Below are positions 29,981 to 38,203 of a stretch of 64,000 nt of DNA, piece by piece. Made by a program: the position numbers and the translations under genes. The notes beneath the pieces were generated by a model, which saw only the letters and a program-made list of their open reading frames with translations, was not told the origin of the DNA and did not search any database. The stretch comes from Streptomyces sp. NBC_00094. Lineage in GTDB: Bacteria > Actinomycetota > Actinomycetes > Streptomycetales > Streptomycetaceae. Numbering within the stretch: position 1 is the stretch's first letter; every line of letters begins with the position of its first letter. Where the stretch lies: assembly GCF_026343125.1 (NCBI RefSeq), contig NZ_JAPEMB010000001.1, positions 4,407,501 through 4,471,500 of the forward strand, given 5' to 3'.

Positions 29981-31210
29981 ATGGACGTGAACGCGGCAGT
30001 CGCCGCATTGGCAGCGATCGCCGGCGTGTGCACCGGTGTGATCGCCATGCTGGCGTTCCGCTGGAGCGAGCGCGACCAGGCGCGGCCCACCCGAACCTCC
30101 CTGCACACCGACGCCGTGCTCCCGCCCGGCGTCGACACCGTACTGTCCGTACTGCGCTCGTCCGCGGTCGTCCTCGACGAGAGCGACTCCGTGGTCAAGG
30201 CCAGCTCGGCGGCGTACGCCCTCGGCCTGGTCCGGGGCGGCAAGCTGGCCGTGGAGCCCATGCTCAACATGGCCCGCGACACGCGCCGCGACGGAGAGAT
30301 ACGCCAGGTCGAGCTGGACCTGGCCCGGCGCGGTACCGGACGCGGCGAGGCCCTCGCCGTCTCCGCCCGGGTCGCCCCGCTGGGCTCGCGGCTCGTGCTG
30401 CTCCTCGTCGAGGACCTCACCGAGGCCCGCCGTATCGAAGCGGTACGGCGCGACTTCGTCGCCAACGTGAGCCATGAGCTCAAGACACCGACCGGCGCGC
30501 TCTCCCTGCTCTCCGAGGCGGTCATGGACGCCTCGGACGACCCCGAGGCGGTCACCCGCTTCGCCGGCCGGATGCAGATAGAGGCGACCCGCCTGACCAA
30601 CCTCGTACAGGAGCTCATCGACCTCTCCCGCGTGCAGAACGACGATCCGCTGGAGGACTCCGAGCCGGTCTCCGTGGACGAACTCGTCGTCGAGGCGATC
30701 GACCGCTCCCGGCACACCGCCTCCACCAAGCAGATCAGCATGGTCTCCGGCGGAGCGGCCGACCTGCGCGTCTGGGGGAGCCGCGGCCAGCTCGCGGCCG
30801 CCCTCGGCAACCTCGTGGAGAACGCCGTCAACTACTCACCAGCCCACACCCGCGTCGGCATCGCGGCCCGCAAGGTCGCCGCGCCCGGCGGCGACCTGAT
30901 CGAGATAGCCGTCACCGACCAGGGCATCGGCATCCCCGACAAGGACAAGGAGCGCGTCTTCGAGCGCTTCTACCGCGTCGACCCGGCCCGCTCCCGTGCC
31001 ACCGGCGGTACGGGCCTCGGCCTGGCCATCGTGAAGCACGTGGCCGCCTCGCACGGCGGGGAGGTCACCGTCTGGAGCACCGAGGGTCAGGGCTCCACCT
31101 TCACCCTGCGGCTGCCCGAGGCCGGCTCCGTACGGGACCGCCGGCCCGTCTCCTCCCCCACCCCAGATCTCATGACCGAACCGCTTCCCGCCCCGGAGGT
31201 CCTTCCGTGA
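29981..31210 (+). CDS. phoR: PhoR, phosphate-sensing membrane histidine kinase
   Basis: A 409-residue kinase. One short N-terminal membrane segment (about 5-25) lacks a large external sensor. A PAS-like domain (about 55-150) follows, then the HisKA box VSHELKTP (phosphoacceptor H165) and the HATPase domain with LGNLVENAVNY, DQGIGIP and GGTGLGLAI. It phosphorylates PhoP at low phosphate. I chose ATG 29981 (MDVNAAV). The stop overlaps phoP by 4 nt. Confidence 0.95.
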   Translation: MDVNAAVAALAAIAGVCTGVIAMLAFRWSERDQARPTRTSLHTDAVLPPGVDTVLSVLRSSAVVLDESDSVVKASSAAYALGLVRGGKLAVEPMLNMARDTRRDGEIRQVELDLARRGTGRGEALAVSARVAPLGSRLVLLLVEDLTEARRIEAVRRDFVANVSHELKTPTGALSLLSEAVMDASDDPEAVTRFAGRMQIEATRLTNLVQELIDLSRVQNDDPLEDSEPVSVDELVVEAIDRSRHTASTKQISMVSGGAADLRVWGSRGQLAAALGNLVENAVNYSPAHTRVGIAARKVAAPGGDLIEIAVTDQGIGIPDKDKERVFERFYRVDPARSRATGGTGLGLAIVKHVAASHGGEVTVWSTEGQGSTFTLRLPEAGSVRDRRPVSSPTPDLMTEPLPAPEVLP

Positions 31211-31887
31211 CCCGAGTGCTCGTCGTCGAGGATGAGGAATCCTTCAGCGACGCCCTGTCGTACATGCTCCGCAAGGAAGGCTTCGAGGTCGCCGTGGCGG
31301 CGACCGGGCCCGACGGCCTCGACGAGTTCGAGCGCAACGGAGCCGACCTCGTCCTCCTCGACCTGATGCTTCCGGGCCTGCCCGGTACCGAGGTGTGCCG
31401 CCAGCTGCGCGGCCGCTCGAACGTCCCGGTGATCATGGTGACCGCCAAGGACAGCGAGATCGACAAGGTCGTCGGCCTGGAAATAGGAGCCGACGACTAC
31501 GTGACCAAGCCCTTCTCGTCGCGGGAGCTGGTGGCCCGCATCCGCGCGGTGCTCCGCCGCCGCGGCGAGCCGGAGGAGGTCACCCCGGCGGCCCTGGAGG
31601 CCGGCCCGGTCCGTATGGACGTCGACCGCCACGTGGTGACGGTCTCGGGCGGCAAGGTCGACCTGCCGCTGAAGGAGTTCGACCTCCTGGAGATGCTGCT
31701 GCGCAACGCGGGCCGCGTGCTGACCCGTATGCAGCTCATCGACCGGGTCTGGGGCGCGGACTACGTCGGCGACACCAAGACCCTCGACGTCCACGTGAAG
31801 CGCCTCCGCGCCAAGATCGAGCCGGACCCGGGAGCCCCGCGCTACCTGGTGACGGTCCGAGGCCTGGGCTACAAGTTCGAGCCGTAG
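31207..31887 (+). CDS. phoP: PhoP, phosphate response regulator
   Basis: A 226-residue OmpR-type response regulator. The receiver domain has acidic E9/D10 region VVEDEE, acceptor D52 in LLDLMLP and K101 in TKPFS. The C-terminal winged helix (about 130-225) has the recognition segment TRMQLIDRVWG. PhoP binds PHO boxes to activate phosphate scavenging and repress antibiotic and nitrogen genes. GTG 31207 overlaps the phoR stop. A 17-bp hairpin follows. Confidence 0.96.
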   Translation: MTRVLVVEDEESFSDALSYMLRKEGFEVAVAATGPDGLDEFERNGADLVLLDLMLPGLPGTEVCRQLRGRSNVPVIMVTAKDSEIDKVVGLEIGADDYVTKPFSSRELVARIRAVLRRRGEPEEVTPAALEAGPVRMDVDRHVVTVSGGKVDLPLKEFDLLEMLLRNAGRVLTRMQLIDRVWGADYVGDTKTLDVHVKRLRAKIEPDPGAPRYLVTVRGLGYKFEP

Positions 31888-31943
31888 ACCGCACCCCCCC
31901 CGTACGCGGGGCGGTGGTTCGAGCCGTAGACGACGGACGTACG

Positions 31944-31980
31944 CGTGAAGGGGCGCCCCCACCGGGGGCGCCCCTTCACG
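31944..31980. terminator. phoP terminator
   Basis: A perfect 17-bp stem, CGTGAAGGGGCGCCCCC (31944-31960) with its complement at 31964-31980, encloses an ACC loop. It lies between phoP and a convergent lipoprotein gene and should stop transcription from both sides. Confidence 0.92.
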
Positions 31981-31998
31981 TATGTCCTGCCGCCGCGG

Positions 31999-32637
31999 TC
32001 AGTGACCGGCGGTCGTGGCCTCGCCCGAGGGCTCGGCGCCGTGTCCGGCCTCGCCCTCGCCCTCGCCGTGGCCGGCTTCGGCGGACGCCGAGGCCGTCGG
32101 CGTGGCGCCCGGGGGAGCCGGGACGATCGACGGACCGAAGTCCTTGAAGTAGCTCGTCGCCGGGACGACGAAGGCGCTCAGGCCCACGTCGCCGGTCTTG
32201 CTGAGCTTGAAGACGACCTTCTGGGCGTCGCCGTTCCTGGCGGCCTCGGTGCCGTTCTCGATCACGGCGGTGGCGTTGCCGGCGCCGCCGATCACGACGG
32301 AGCCCAGCGCCGGGACGGTGATCGGGCCGGTGCCCTCGGCCGGGGTCAGCTTCACCGTCGCGGTCGTACCCGGCAGGGTGATCGCGTCGAGGGTCTGCGG
32401 CGTGTTGCCGTTGTTGAAGACGGTGGCCGAGACGACGGCCGGACCCTTCACGCCCTGGTGGGGCTGGGTGATGACGAGCGCGTTCTGGATCTTGACGTCG
32501 TCCACGGTGACGGCCGCGTTGTCCGGCTTGACGCCGAGCGTCTGCGCGTCGTTGCCCGCAGCACAGGCGGACAGTACGGCGATCGAGAACACGATGGCAG
32601 AGGCGGCGAGGGCGCCGCGTCGAAGGCTGCGGCTCAC
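31999..32637 (-). CDS. Lipoprotein, beta-rich, next to cdnL
   Basis: A 212-residue lipoprotein. The lipobox LSAC (about residues 22-25) is followed by a beta-sandwich-like domain with VSATVFNNGNTPQTL and GSVVIGG patterns, resembling the PCu(A)C/DUF461-like copper chaperones of actinobacteria. A His/Gly/Glu-rich tail (EAGHGEGEGEAGHG, about 188-201) could bind metal. GTG 32637 is the start. The equivalent gene sits near cdnL in other Streptomyces. Copper binding is an inference from the tail. Confidence 0.65.
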   Translation of the reverse strand: MSRSLRRGALAASAIVFSIAVLSACAAGNDAQTLGVKPDNAAVTVDDVKIQNALVITQPHQGVKGPAVVSATVFNNGNTPQTLDAITLPGTTATVKLTPAEGTGPITVPALGSVVIGGAGNATAVIENGTEAARNGDAQKVVFKLSKTGDVGLSAFVVPATSYFKDFGPSIVPAPPGATPTASASAEAGHGEGEGEAGHGAEPSGEATTAGH

Positions 32638-33418
32638 GGCGGCGGCATCTCCTAGGACGAACGGACAGGTCTGGGACTAAGAACCAGCTAAAGGTGTGTC
32701 AGCGCGCTTAGGTTACCGAGCCGCACTCTCCGTCCCGCACCCGACCCGCCCCTAACCGGCCACCGTCGTCTCCGAGCGGTCCTCGGGTGACTCTCGCGCA
32801 GCCCGCGGGCGACTCGCGCGCAGCCTGCGGGCAGCTCGCGGGTAGGCCGCCGGTAACGACCTCGGGAGACGCTCGGGAGGTTCTTGCGAGCTTCTTGCGA
32901 GCTCCTCGAGAGGTCCTTGAGAGGTCCTTGGGAGGCCCTTGGGTGATCCGTGGGGGCATCCCGCCGACCGTCGAGATCGGGTCGGAGTGGCCGGATCACG
33001 ACCCGTTGACCCGTTGTTCACATAACCGCCTTGATCAATTCGGCGGCCGCCCCGCATTCCCCGTGGCCCCGCTCCGGGAAATCCCGGACGCCGACGGCGT
33101 GATCAATTCGGGAATCACCCCGGCGTACATCCGTACGGGTGGACGATCCTCGAACGGAGTACGCGAAGAAGGCCGCTCCGAACCCGGCAAACCGGGACAT
33201 CACCCCTCCCTGGAGGGGCACCTGGTACGTGTAACGTACGCGTTTCTCTCCGTCGACACAGCCGCTCCGACCTGCGAATACCGCCTTCCGGAAGCCCTCC
33301 GCAGCACGTCCGCGATGCTGTTGTCAAGCCCTGAGATATGCCCTGACCTGCGAAAACGCCATTCAGAAGAAGCTGTATCCGTGTTACCCTGGATAGCCAC
33401 GGAAGGGGTACCTGTCAC
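32638..33418. other. 781-nt gap before cdnL with degenerate repeats
   Basis: No gene is supported. From 32780 to 32945 the sequence is a set of short degenerate direct repeats (CTCGCGGG-, TTCTTGCGAGC and GAGGTCCTTG units). TGATCAATTCGG occurs at about 33031 and 33099, the first within a TTGATCAA palindrome. Just before cdnL a TACCCT-like -10 (about 33384) and a GGAAGGGG ribosome site are visible. Short frames here read as low-complexity Arg/Pro sequence. Confidence 0.6.
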
Positions 33419-33901
33419 ATGACGTTCAAGGTTGGCGACACCGTGGTCTATCCCCATCACGGGGCCGCGCTGATCGAGGCCATCGAAACTCGCCAGATCA
33501 AAGGCGTGGACAAGACCTACTTGGTGCTCAAGGTCGCGCAAGGCGACCTGACAGTTCGTGTACCGGCGGACAATGCGGAGTTCGTCGGAGTTCGCGACGT
33601 TGTCGGTCAGGACGGGCTGGACCGGGTCTTCGAGGTGCTGCGTGCGCCGTACGCCGAAGAGCCGACGAACTGGTCCCGTCGCTACAAGGCAAATCTCGAG
33701 AAGCTCGCCTCCGGCGATGTCATCAAGGTCGCCGAAGTAGTGCGCGACCTGTGGCGCCGGGAGCGCGAGCGCGGGCTGTCCGCCGGTGAGAAGCGGATGC
33801 TGGCCAAGGCTCGGCAGATCCTGGTGAGCGAGCTGGCTCTCGCGGAGAACACGAACGAGGACAAGGCCGAGGCTCTCCTCGACGAGGTCCTCGCGTCCTG
33901 A
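33419..33901 (+). CDS. cdnL: CdnL/CarD-family RNA polymerase-binding protein
   Basis: A 160-residue CarD/CdnL protein. The N-terminal Tudor-like RNAP-interaction domain starts MTFKVGDTVVYPHHGAALIE (about 1-60), and the C-terminal helical domain (about 68-160) binds DNA at the upstream edge of the transcription bubble and stabilises open complexes. It is essential or near-essential in relatives. ATG 33419 follows a GGAAGGGG site. It lies between the phosphate regulators and ispD. Confidence 0.95.
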   Translation: MTFKVGDTVVYPHHGAALIEAIETRQIKGVDKTYLVLKVAQGDLTVRVPADNAEFVGVRDVVGQDGLDRVFEVLRAPYAEEPTNWSRRYKANLEKLASGDVIKVAEVVRDLWRRERERGLSAGEKRMLAKARQILVSELALAENTNEDKAEALLDEVLAS

Positions 33902-34307
33902 GTGAGCGCGCTCTGAATCGCTCCGGGCTCTTCCGGGCGACCGGGTCCTTCCCGGCGACCGGATCTTTCCGGGCGATTCGCTCCGAGCGTGCTTCCAAGT
34001 GAAGCGATGCCGCGGTGCCCGCTGGCGCGCTGTGAACCACACAGCGCTGTCGTCGGGCGCTGCGGCATGTTCGCGTACGTATGCGGAGCGTACGCGCGAC
34101 CGTACGGACACGGGACGACGGTCAGCGGAACCGATCCCTGTGCGCACCGCTGAAGAAACCCGCACCCCCTGTTACGTCCGAACCCCTGTGCTCTCGCGGC
34201 AACGCCTCGACCGTCGTCACGGAAAGGGCCCGGTCAAGGCGTCGCGTCCGGCACGGTGAGGCCATACCCATGTCGGCCGCGGAAACAAACCTGCCGGAGT
34301 GCAACCG
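33902..34307. other. 406-nt cdnL-ispD gap
   Basis: No gene is supported. Between about 33927 and 33981 three copies of a TTCCGGGCGACCGG-like unit follow one another. The rest contains a run of CGTACG-rich sequence (34070-34110). No clear terminator after cdnL was found. Confidence 0.6.
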
Positions 34308-35057
34308 ATGTCAGACGAAGAGCGTCCTCCTCGTACCGCCGTGGTGATCCCGGCGGCCGGACGGGGCGTACGCCTCGGCCCGGGCGCCCCCAAGGCGCTC
34401 CGCGCGCTGAGCGGCACCCCCATGCTGATCCACGCCGTCCGTGCGATGGCCGCCTCCCGCGCGGTCTCGCTCGTCGTCGTGGTCGCACCCTCCGACGGCG
34501 CCGCCGAGGTCAAGAACCTCCTCGACGCCCACGCCCTCCCCGAGCGGACCGACTACCTCGTCGTCCCCGGCGGCGAGACCCGCCAGGAGTCCGTGCACCT
34601 CGGCCTCCAGGCGCTGCCCGAGGGCATCACCACCGTCCTCGTCCACGACGCGGCCCGCCCCCTGGTGCCCGTCGACACCGTGGACGCCGTCATCGAGGCC
34701 GTACGGGACGGGGCCGTCGCCGTCGTCCCCGCGCTGCCCGTCACGGACACCGTCAAGGAGGTCGAGCCGGCCGAGAAGCCCGGCGACCCCGAGCAGGTCG
34801 TCGCCACACCGGTCCGCGCCCGCCTCCGTGCCGTCCAGACCCCGCAGGGCTTCGACCACGACACGCTGGTCAACGCCCACGCCACCATCGCCCTCACCGG
34901 TGACGGCGCCACCGACGACGCCGGCATGGTCGAGCGGCTCGGCGCGCCCGTCGTCGTCGTGCCCGGCCACGAGGAGGCGTTCAAGGTGACCCGTCCGCTC
35001 GACCTCGTCCTCGCCGAGGCCGTACTCGCCCGCAGGAGGGCCAACGATGGCTTCTGA
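34308..35057 (+). CDS. ispD: 2-C-methyl-D-erythritol 4-phosphate cytidylyltransferase
   Basis: A 249-residue MEP-pathway enzyme that couples CTP to MEP. The nucleotide-binding AAGRGVRLGPGAPKALRAL (about 14-32) is intact, and the VHDAARPLV motif (about 113-121) is the family hallmark. ATG 34308 has GGAG 8 nt upstream; GTG 34299 is the longer option. It overlaps ispF by 11 nt, so the two consecutive-branch enzymes are co-translated. Confidence 0.95.
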   Translation: MSDEERPPRTAVVIPAAGRGVRLGPGAPKALRALSGTPMLIHAVRAMAASRAVSLVVVVAPSDGAAEVKNLLDAHALPERTDYLVVPGGETRQESVHLGLQALPEGITTVLVHDAARPLVPVDTVDAVIEAVRDGAVAVVPALPVTDTVKEVEPAEKPGDPEQVVATPVRARLRAVQTPQGFDHDTLVNAHATIALTGDGATDDAGMVERLGAPVVVVPGHEEAFKVTRPLDLVLAEAVLARRRANDGF

Positions 35058-35556
35058 GCCCACGCCCCGACCGCCGCTGCCCCGTACCGGCATCGGCACC
35101 GACGTCCACGCCTTCGAGAAGGGCCGCGAACTCTGGTGCGCCGGCCTCCTCTGGGACGCCGAGGAGAACGACGGCTACGGCCTCGCCGGGCACTCCGACG
35201 GTGACGTCGCCGCCCACGCGGCCTGCGACGCCCTCTTCTCCGCCGCCGGCATCGGCGACCTCGGCGCCCACTTCGGCACCTCGCGCCCGGAGTGGTCCGG
35301 CGCCTCCGGCGTCACCCTCCTGACGGAGGCCGCCCGGATCGTCCGCGCCGAGGGATACGAGATCGGCAACATCGCCGTACAGGTCATCGGCGTCCGCCCC
35401 AAGGTCGGCAAGCGCCGTGACGAGGCCCAGAAAGCGCTGAGCGAAGCGGCCGGCGCGCCGGTCTCCGTCTCCGGCACGACCACCGACGGACTCGGTCTGA
35501 CCGGCCGCGCCGAGGGCCTCGCCGCCCTCGCGACCGCCCTGGTCTACCCCCTGTAG
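35047..35556 (+). CDS. ispF: 2-C-methyl-D-erythritol 2,4-cyclodiphosphate synthase
   Basis: A 169-residue MEP-pathway enzyme that forms the cyclic diphosphate. The zinc/active-site motifs GIGTDVHAFE (about 16-25) and GHSDGDVAAHAACDALF (about 47-63) are intact, and the C-terminus has TTTDGLGLTGRAEGLA, a variant of the usual TTTExLGFTGRxEGIA. It overlaps ispD. The MEP pathway is the isoprenoid route of Streptomyces. Confidence 0.95.
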   Translation: MASEPTPRPPLPRTGIGTDVHAFEKGRELWCAGLLWDAEENDGYGLAGHSDGDVAAHAACDALFSAAGIGDLGAHFGTSRPEWSGASGVTLLTEAARIVRAEGYEIGNIAVQVIGVRPKVGKRRDEAQKALSEAAGAPVSVSGTTTDGLGLTGRAEGLAALATALVYPL

Positions 35557-35647
35557 CACCGGAGTCGGTGAAGGAGTCGGAGAAAAACGTGCCCCTCGAT
35601 CGTGGGCAGGTCGCGGGGCACTACCACACGCCCACTACCCTGGAGTG

Positions 35648-37048
35648 GTGACTATTCGCCTGTACGACACCAGCGCCCGGCAGATCCGTGACTTCATCCC
35701 GCTCACGCCGGGCTGCGTCTCGATCTACCTCTGTGGCGCGACCGTGCAGGCCGCCCCGCACATCGGCCACATCCGGTCGGGGCTGAACTTCGACATCATG
35801 CGCCGCTGGTTCGCCTACCGCGGCTACGACGTCACGTTCATCCGCAACGTCACCGACATCGACGACAAGATCATCGCCAAGGGCGCGGACCAGGGCCGCG
35901 CCTGGTGGTCGATCGGGTACGAGAACGAGCGCGCGTTCAACTCCGGTTACGACGCGCTCGGTTGCCTGCCGCCCACCTACGAGCCCCGCGCCACCGGGCA
36001 CGTACCCGAGATGATCGAGATGATGCGCGGCCTCATCGAGCGCGGACACGCGTACGAGGCCGACGGCAGCGTCTACTTCGACGTGCGCTCCTTCCCGGGC
36101 TACCTGGAGCTGTCCAACCAGGACATCGACGACCTGCGTCAGCCCTCCGAGGACGGCATCACCGGCAAGCGCGACCCGCGCGACTTCGCGATGTGGAAGG
36201 CGACCAAGCCGGGCGAGCCCGACTGGGAGACCCCGTGGGGCCGCGGCCGGCCCGGCTGGCACCTGGAGTGCTCGGCCATGGCCCACAAGTACCTGGGCTC
36301 CGCCTTCGACATCCACGGCGGCGGTCTCGACCTGATCTTCCCGCACCACGAGAACGAGATCGCCCAGGCCAAGGCCTTCGGCGACGAGTTCGCGCACTAC
36401 TGGGTGCACAACGCCTGGGTCACCATGGCCGGCGAGAAGATGTCGAAGTCCCTCGGCAACAGCGTGCTGGTGTCGGAGATGGTCAAGAACTGGCGCCCCA
36501 TCGTCCTCCGCTACTACCTGGGCACCCCGCACTACCGGTCGATGATCGAGTACAGCGAGGAGTCCCTGCGCGAGGCCGAGTCGGCGTTCGCCCGTATCGA
36601 GGGCTTCGTCCAGCGCGCCACCGAGAAGGCCGGGGCGCCCGTCGCCCCCGCCGCCGAGGTGCCGCCGGCCTTCGCCGAGGCCATGGACGACGACCTGGGC
36701 GTGCCGCACGCGCTCGCGATCATCCACACCACCGTCCGCCAGGGCAACAGCGCCCTCGCGGCGGACGACAAGGACGAGGCCATCGCCCGCCTCGCCGAGG
36801 TCCGGGCCATGCTCGGCGTCCTCGGCCTGGACCCGCTCGACCCGCAGTGGGCCGAGGAGTCCGGTGGCGGCGAAGAGCTCCACGGCGTCGTCGACACCCT
36901 CGTACGGCTCGTGCTCCAGCAGCGCGAGTCGGCCCGTGAGCGGAAGGACTGGGCGACCGCGGACGCGATCCGCGACCAGCTGAGCCAGTCCGGTCTCGCC
37001 ATCGAGGACAGCCCCGACGGCCCCCGCTGGACGCTGGGCAACCGTTAG
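35648..37048 (+). CDS. cysS: Cysteinyl-tRNA synthetase
   Basis: A 466-residue class I synthetase. It has the HIGH motif in PHIGHIRSG (about 37-45), KMSKS (about 264-268), and zinc ligands including the cysteine in YLCGATVQ and the CSAMAHKYLG / GGLDLIFPHHENE region. It charges tRNA-Cys. GTG codons at 35645 and 35648 are both possible; TACCCT (35636-35641) ends 6 nt before 35648, which favours a leaderless start there. Confidence 0.95.
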   Translation: MTIRLYDTSARQIRDFIPLTPGCVSIYLCGATVQAAPHIGHIRSGLNFDIMRRWFAYRGYDVTFIRNVTDIDDKIIAKGADQGRAWWSIGYENERAFNSGYDALGCLPPTYEPRATGHVPEMIEMMRGLIERGHAYEADGSVYFDVRSFPGYLELSNQDIDDLRQPSEDGITGKRDPRDFAMWKATKPGEPDWETPWGRGRPGWHLECSAMAHKYLGSAFDIHGGGLDLIFPHHENEIAQAKAFGDEFAHYWVHNAWVTMAGEKMSKSLGNSVLVSEMVKNWRPIVLRYYLGTPHYRSMIEYSEESLREAESAFARIEGFVQRATEKAGAPVAPAAEVPPAFAEAMDDDLGVPHALAIIHTTVRQGNSALAADDKDEAIARLAEVRAMLGVLGLDPLDPQWAEESGGGEELHGVVDTLVRLVLQQRESARERKDWATADAIRDQLSQSGLAIEDSPDGPRWTLGNR

Positions 37049-37051
37049 AAA

Positions 37052-37079
37052 TGTGCCGCTCGGGGCTCCGGGCGGCACA
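37052..37079 (+). terminator. Hairpin between cysS and rlmB
   Basis: TGTGCCGC (37052-37059) pairs with GCGGCACA (37072-37079) around a 12-nt loop, right after the cysS stop. It may terminate or attenuate transcription into rlmB. Confidence 0.65.
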
Positions 37080-37127
37080 CTTCAGTTACAGACTTGTGTA
37101 CGCAGGCATTAGAGGAAATAGGTAGTC

Positions 37128-38084
37128 ATGGCCGGGAACAGCCAGCGCAGGAACCGTCGCACGTCCAACAAGAAGGGTGCGACGGTCGGCAGCGGTGGCC
37201 AGCGGCGCAAGGGCCTCGAAGGCAAGGGCCCGACGCCCAAGGCCACCGACCGCAAGGGCCACAAGGCGTTCCGCGTCACCAACGCGATGGCCCGCCAGGC
37301 GGCCAAGCGCAAGCCCGTCGCGCGCCGCGGCGGCAAGGGGACCTCCGAGATGGTCGTCGGCCGCAACCCGGTCTTCGAGGCCCTGCGCGACGGCGTCCCC
37401 GCCTCGACCCTGTACGTGCAGCAGTTCATCGACAACGACGAGCGCGTGCGCGAGGCCCTCAACCTCGCCACCGGCCGCGGCAACATCAACATCATGGAGG
37501 CGCCGCGCCCCGAGCTCGACCGGATGACGAACGGCCTCAACCACCAGGGCCTCGTCCTCCAGGTCCCGCCGTACGAGTACGCGCACCCCGAGGACCTCGC
37601 CGCGACGGCCTACGACCACCACGAGGACCCGCTGATCGTCGCCCTCGACGGCATCACCGACCCGCGGAACCTCGGCGCCATCGTCCGCTCCGTCGCGGCC
37701 TTCGGCGGCCACGGCGTGGTCGTCCCCGAGCGCCGCGCCGCCGGTATGACGGCCGGTGCCTGGAAGACGTCGGCCGGCACCGCCGCCCGTACCCCGGTCG
37801 CCCGCGCGACCAACCTGACCCGCTGCCTGGAGCAGTACCAGAAGGCCGGCCTCACGATCGTCGGCCTCGCCGCCGACGGCGACCACGAGGTCCACGAGCT
37901 GGAGGCGCTGTCCGGCCCGGTCGTCATCGTCGTCGGCTCCGAGGGCAAGGGCCTGTCGCGCCTCGTCGGCGAGACCTGCGACTACCGCGTCCGCATCCCC
38001 ATGCCGGGCGGCGCCGAGTCGCTCAACGCCGGTGTCGCCGCCGGTGTCGTGCTGTACGAGGCGGCCCGCCGCCGCATGGCCTGA
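37128..38084 (+). CDS. rlmB: SpoU/TrmH-family 23S rRNA 2'-O-ribose methyltransferase
   Basis: A 318-residue SPOUT methyltransferase. A 70-residue Lys/Arg-rich extension (RRNRRTSNKKGATVGSGG...) precedes the substrate-binding domain (VVGRNPVFEALRDGVPAS). The trefoil-knot motifs are DGITDPRNLGAIVRS, VVGSEGKGLSRL and IPMPGGAESLNAGVAAGVVLYE. The family makes Gm2251 (E. coli numbering) in 23S rRNA or similar marks. ATG 37128 lies 79 nt after cysS; the pair is conserved in actinobacteria. Confidence 0.92.
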   Translation: MAGNSQRRNRRTSNKKGATVGSGGQRRKGLEGKGPTPKATDRKGHKAFRVTNAMARQAAKRKPVARRGGKGTSEMVVGRNPVFEALRDGVPASTLYVQQFIDNDERVREALNLATGRGNINIMEAPRPELDRMTNGLNHQGLVLQVPPYEYAHPEDLAATAYDHHEDPLIVALDGITDPRNLGAIVRSVAAFGGHGVVVPERRAAGMTAGAWKTSAGTAARTPVARATNLTRCLEQYQKAGLTIVGLAADGDHEVHELEALSGPVVIVVGSEGKGLSRLVGETCDYRVRIPMPGGAESLNAGVAAGVVLYEAARRRMA

Positions 38085-38203
38085 CACAGGCCCCTCGTAC
38101 CGGCATAGCGGCACCCCGGCCCCGGCCGTGGCGTTGATCTTGACGGGTCTCGGACATTTGCGAGCCGTCAAAGCAGTGTCCTAAACCCAGATCACTCGGT
38201 TAG

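Noticed and set aside
32688..33221. Short reverse ORFs in the cdnL gap
   Set aside because: They are low-complexity Arg/Pro frames lying over repeats, with no ribosome site.
33902..34307. A small gene in the cdnL-ispD gap
   Set aside because: The short frames have no ribosome site and read through repeats.
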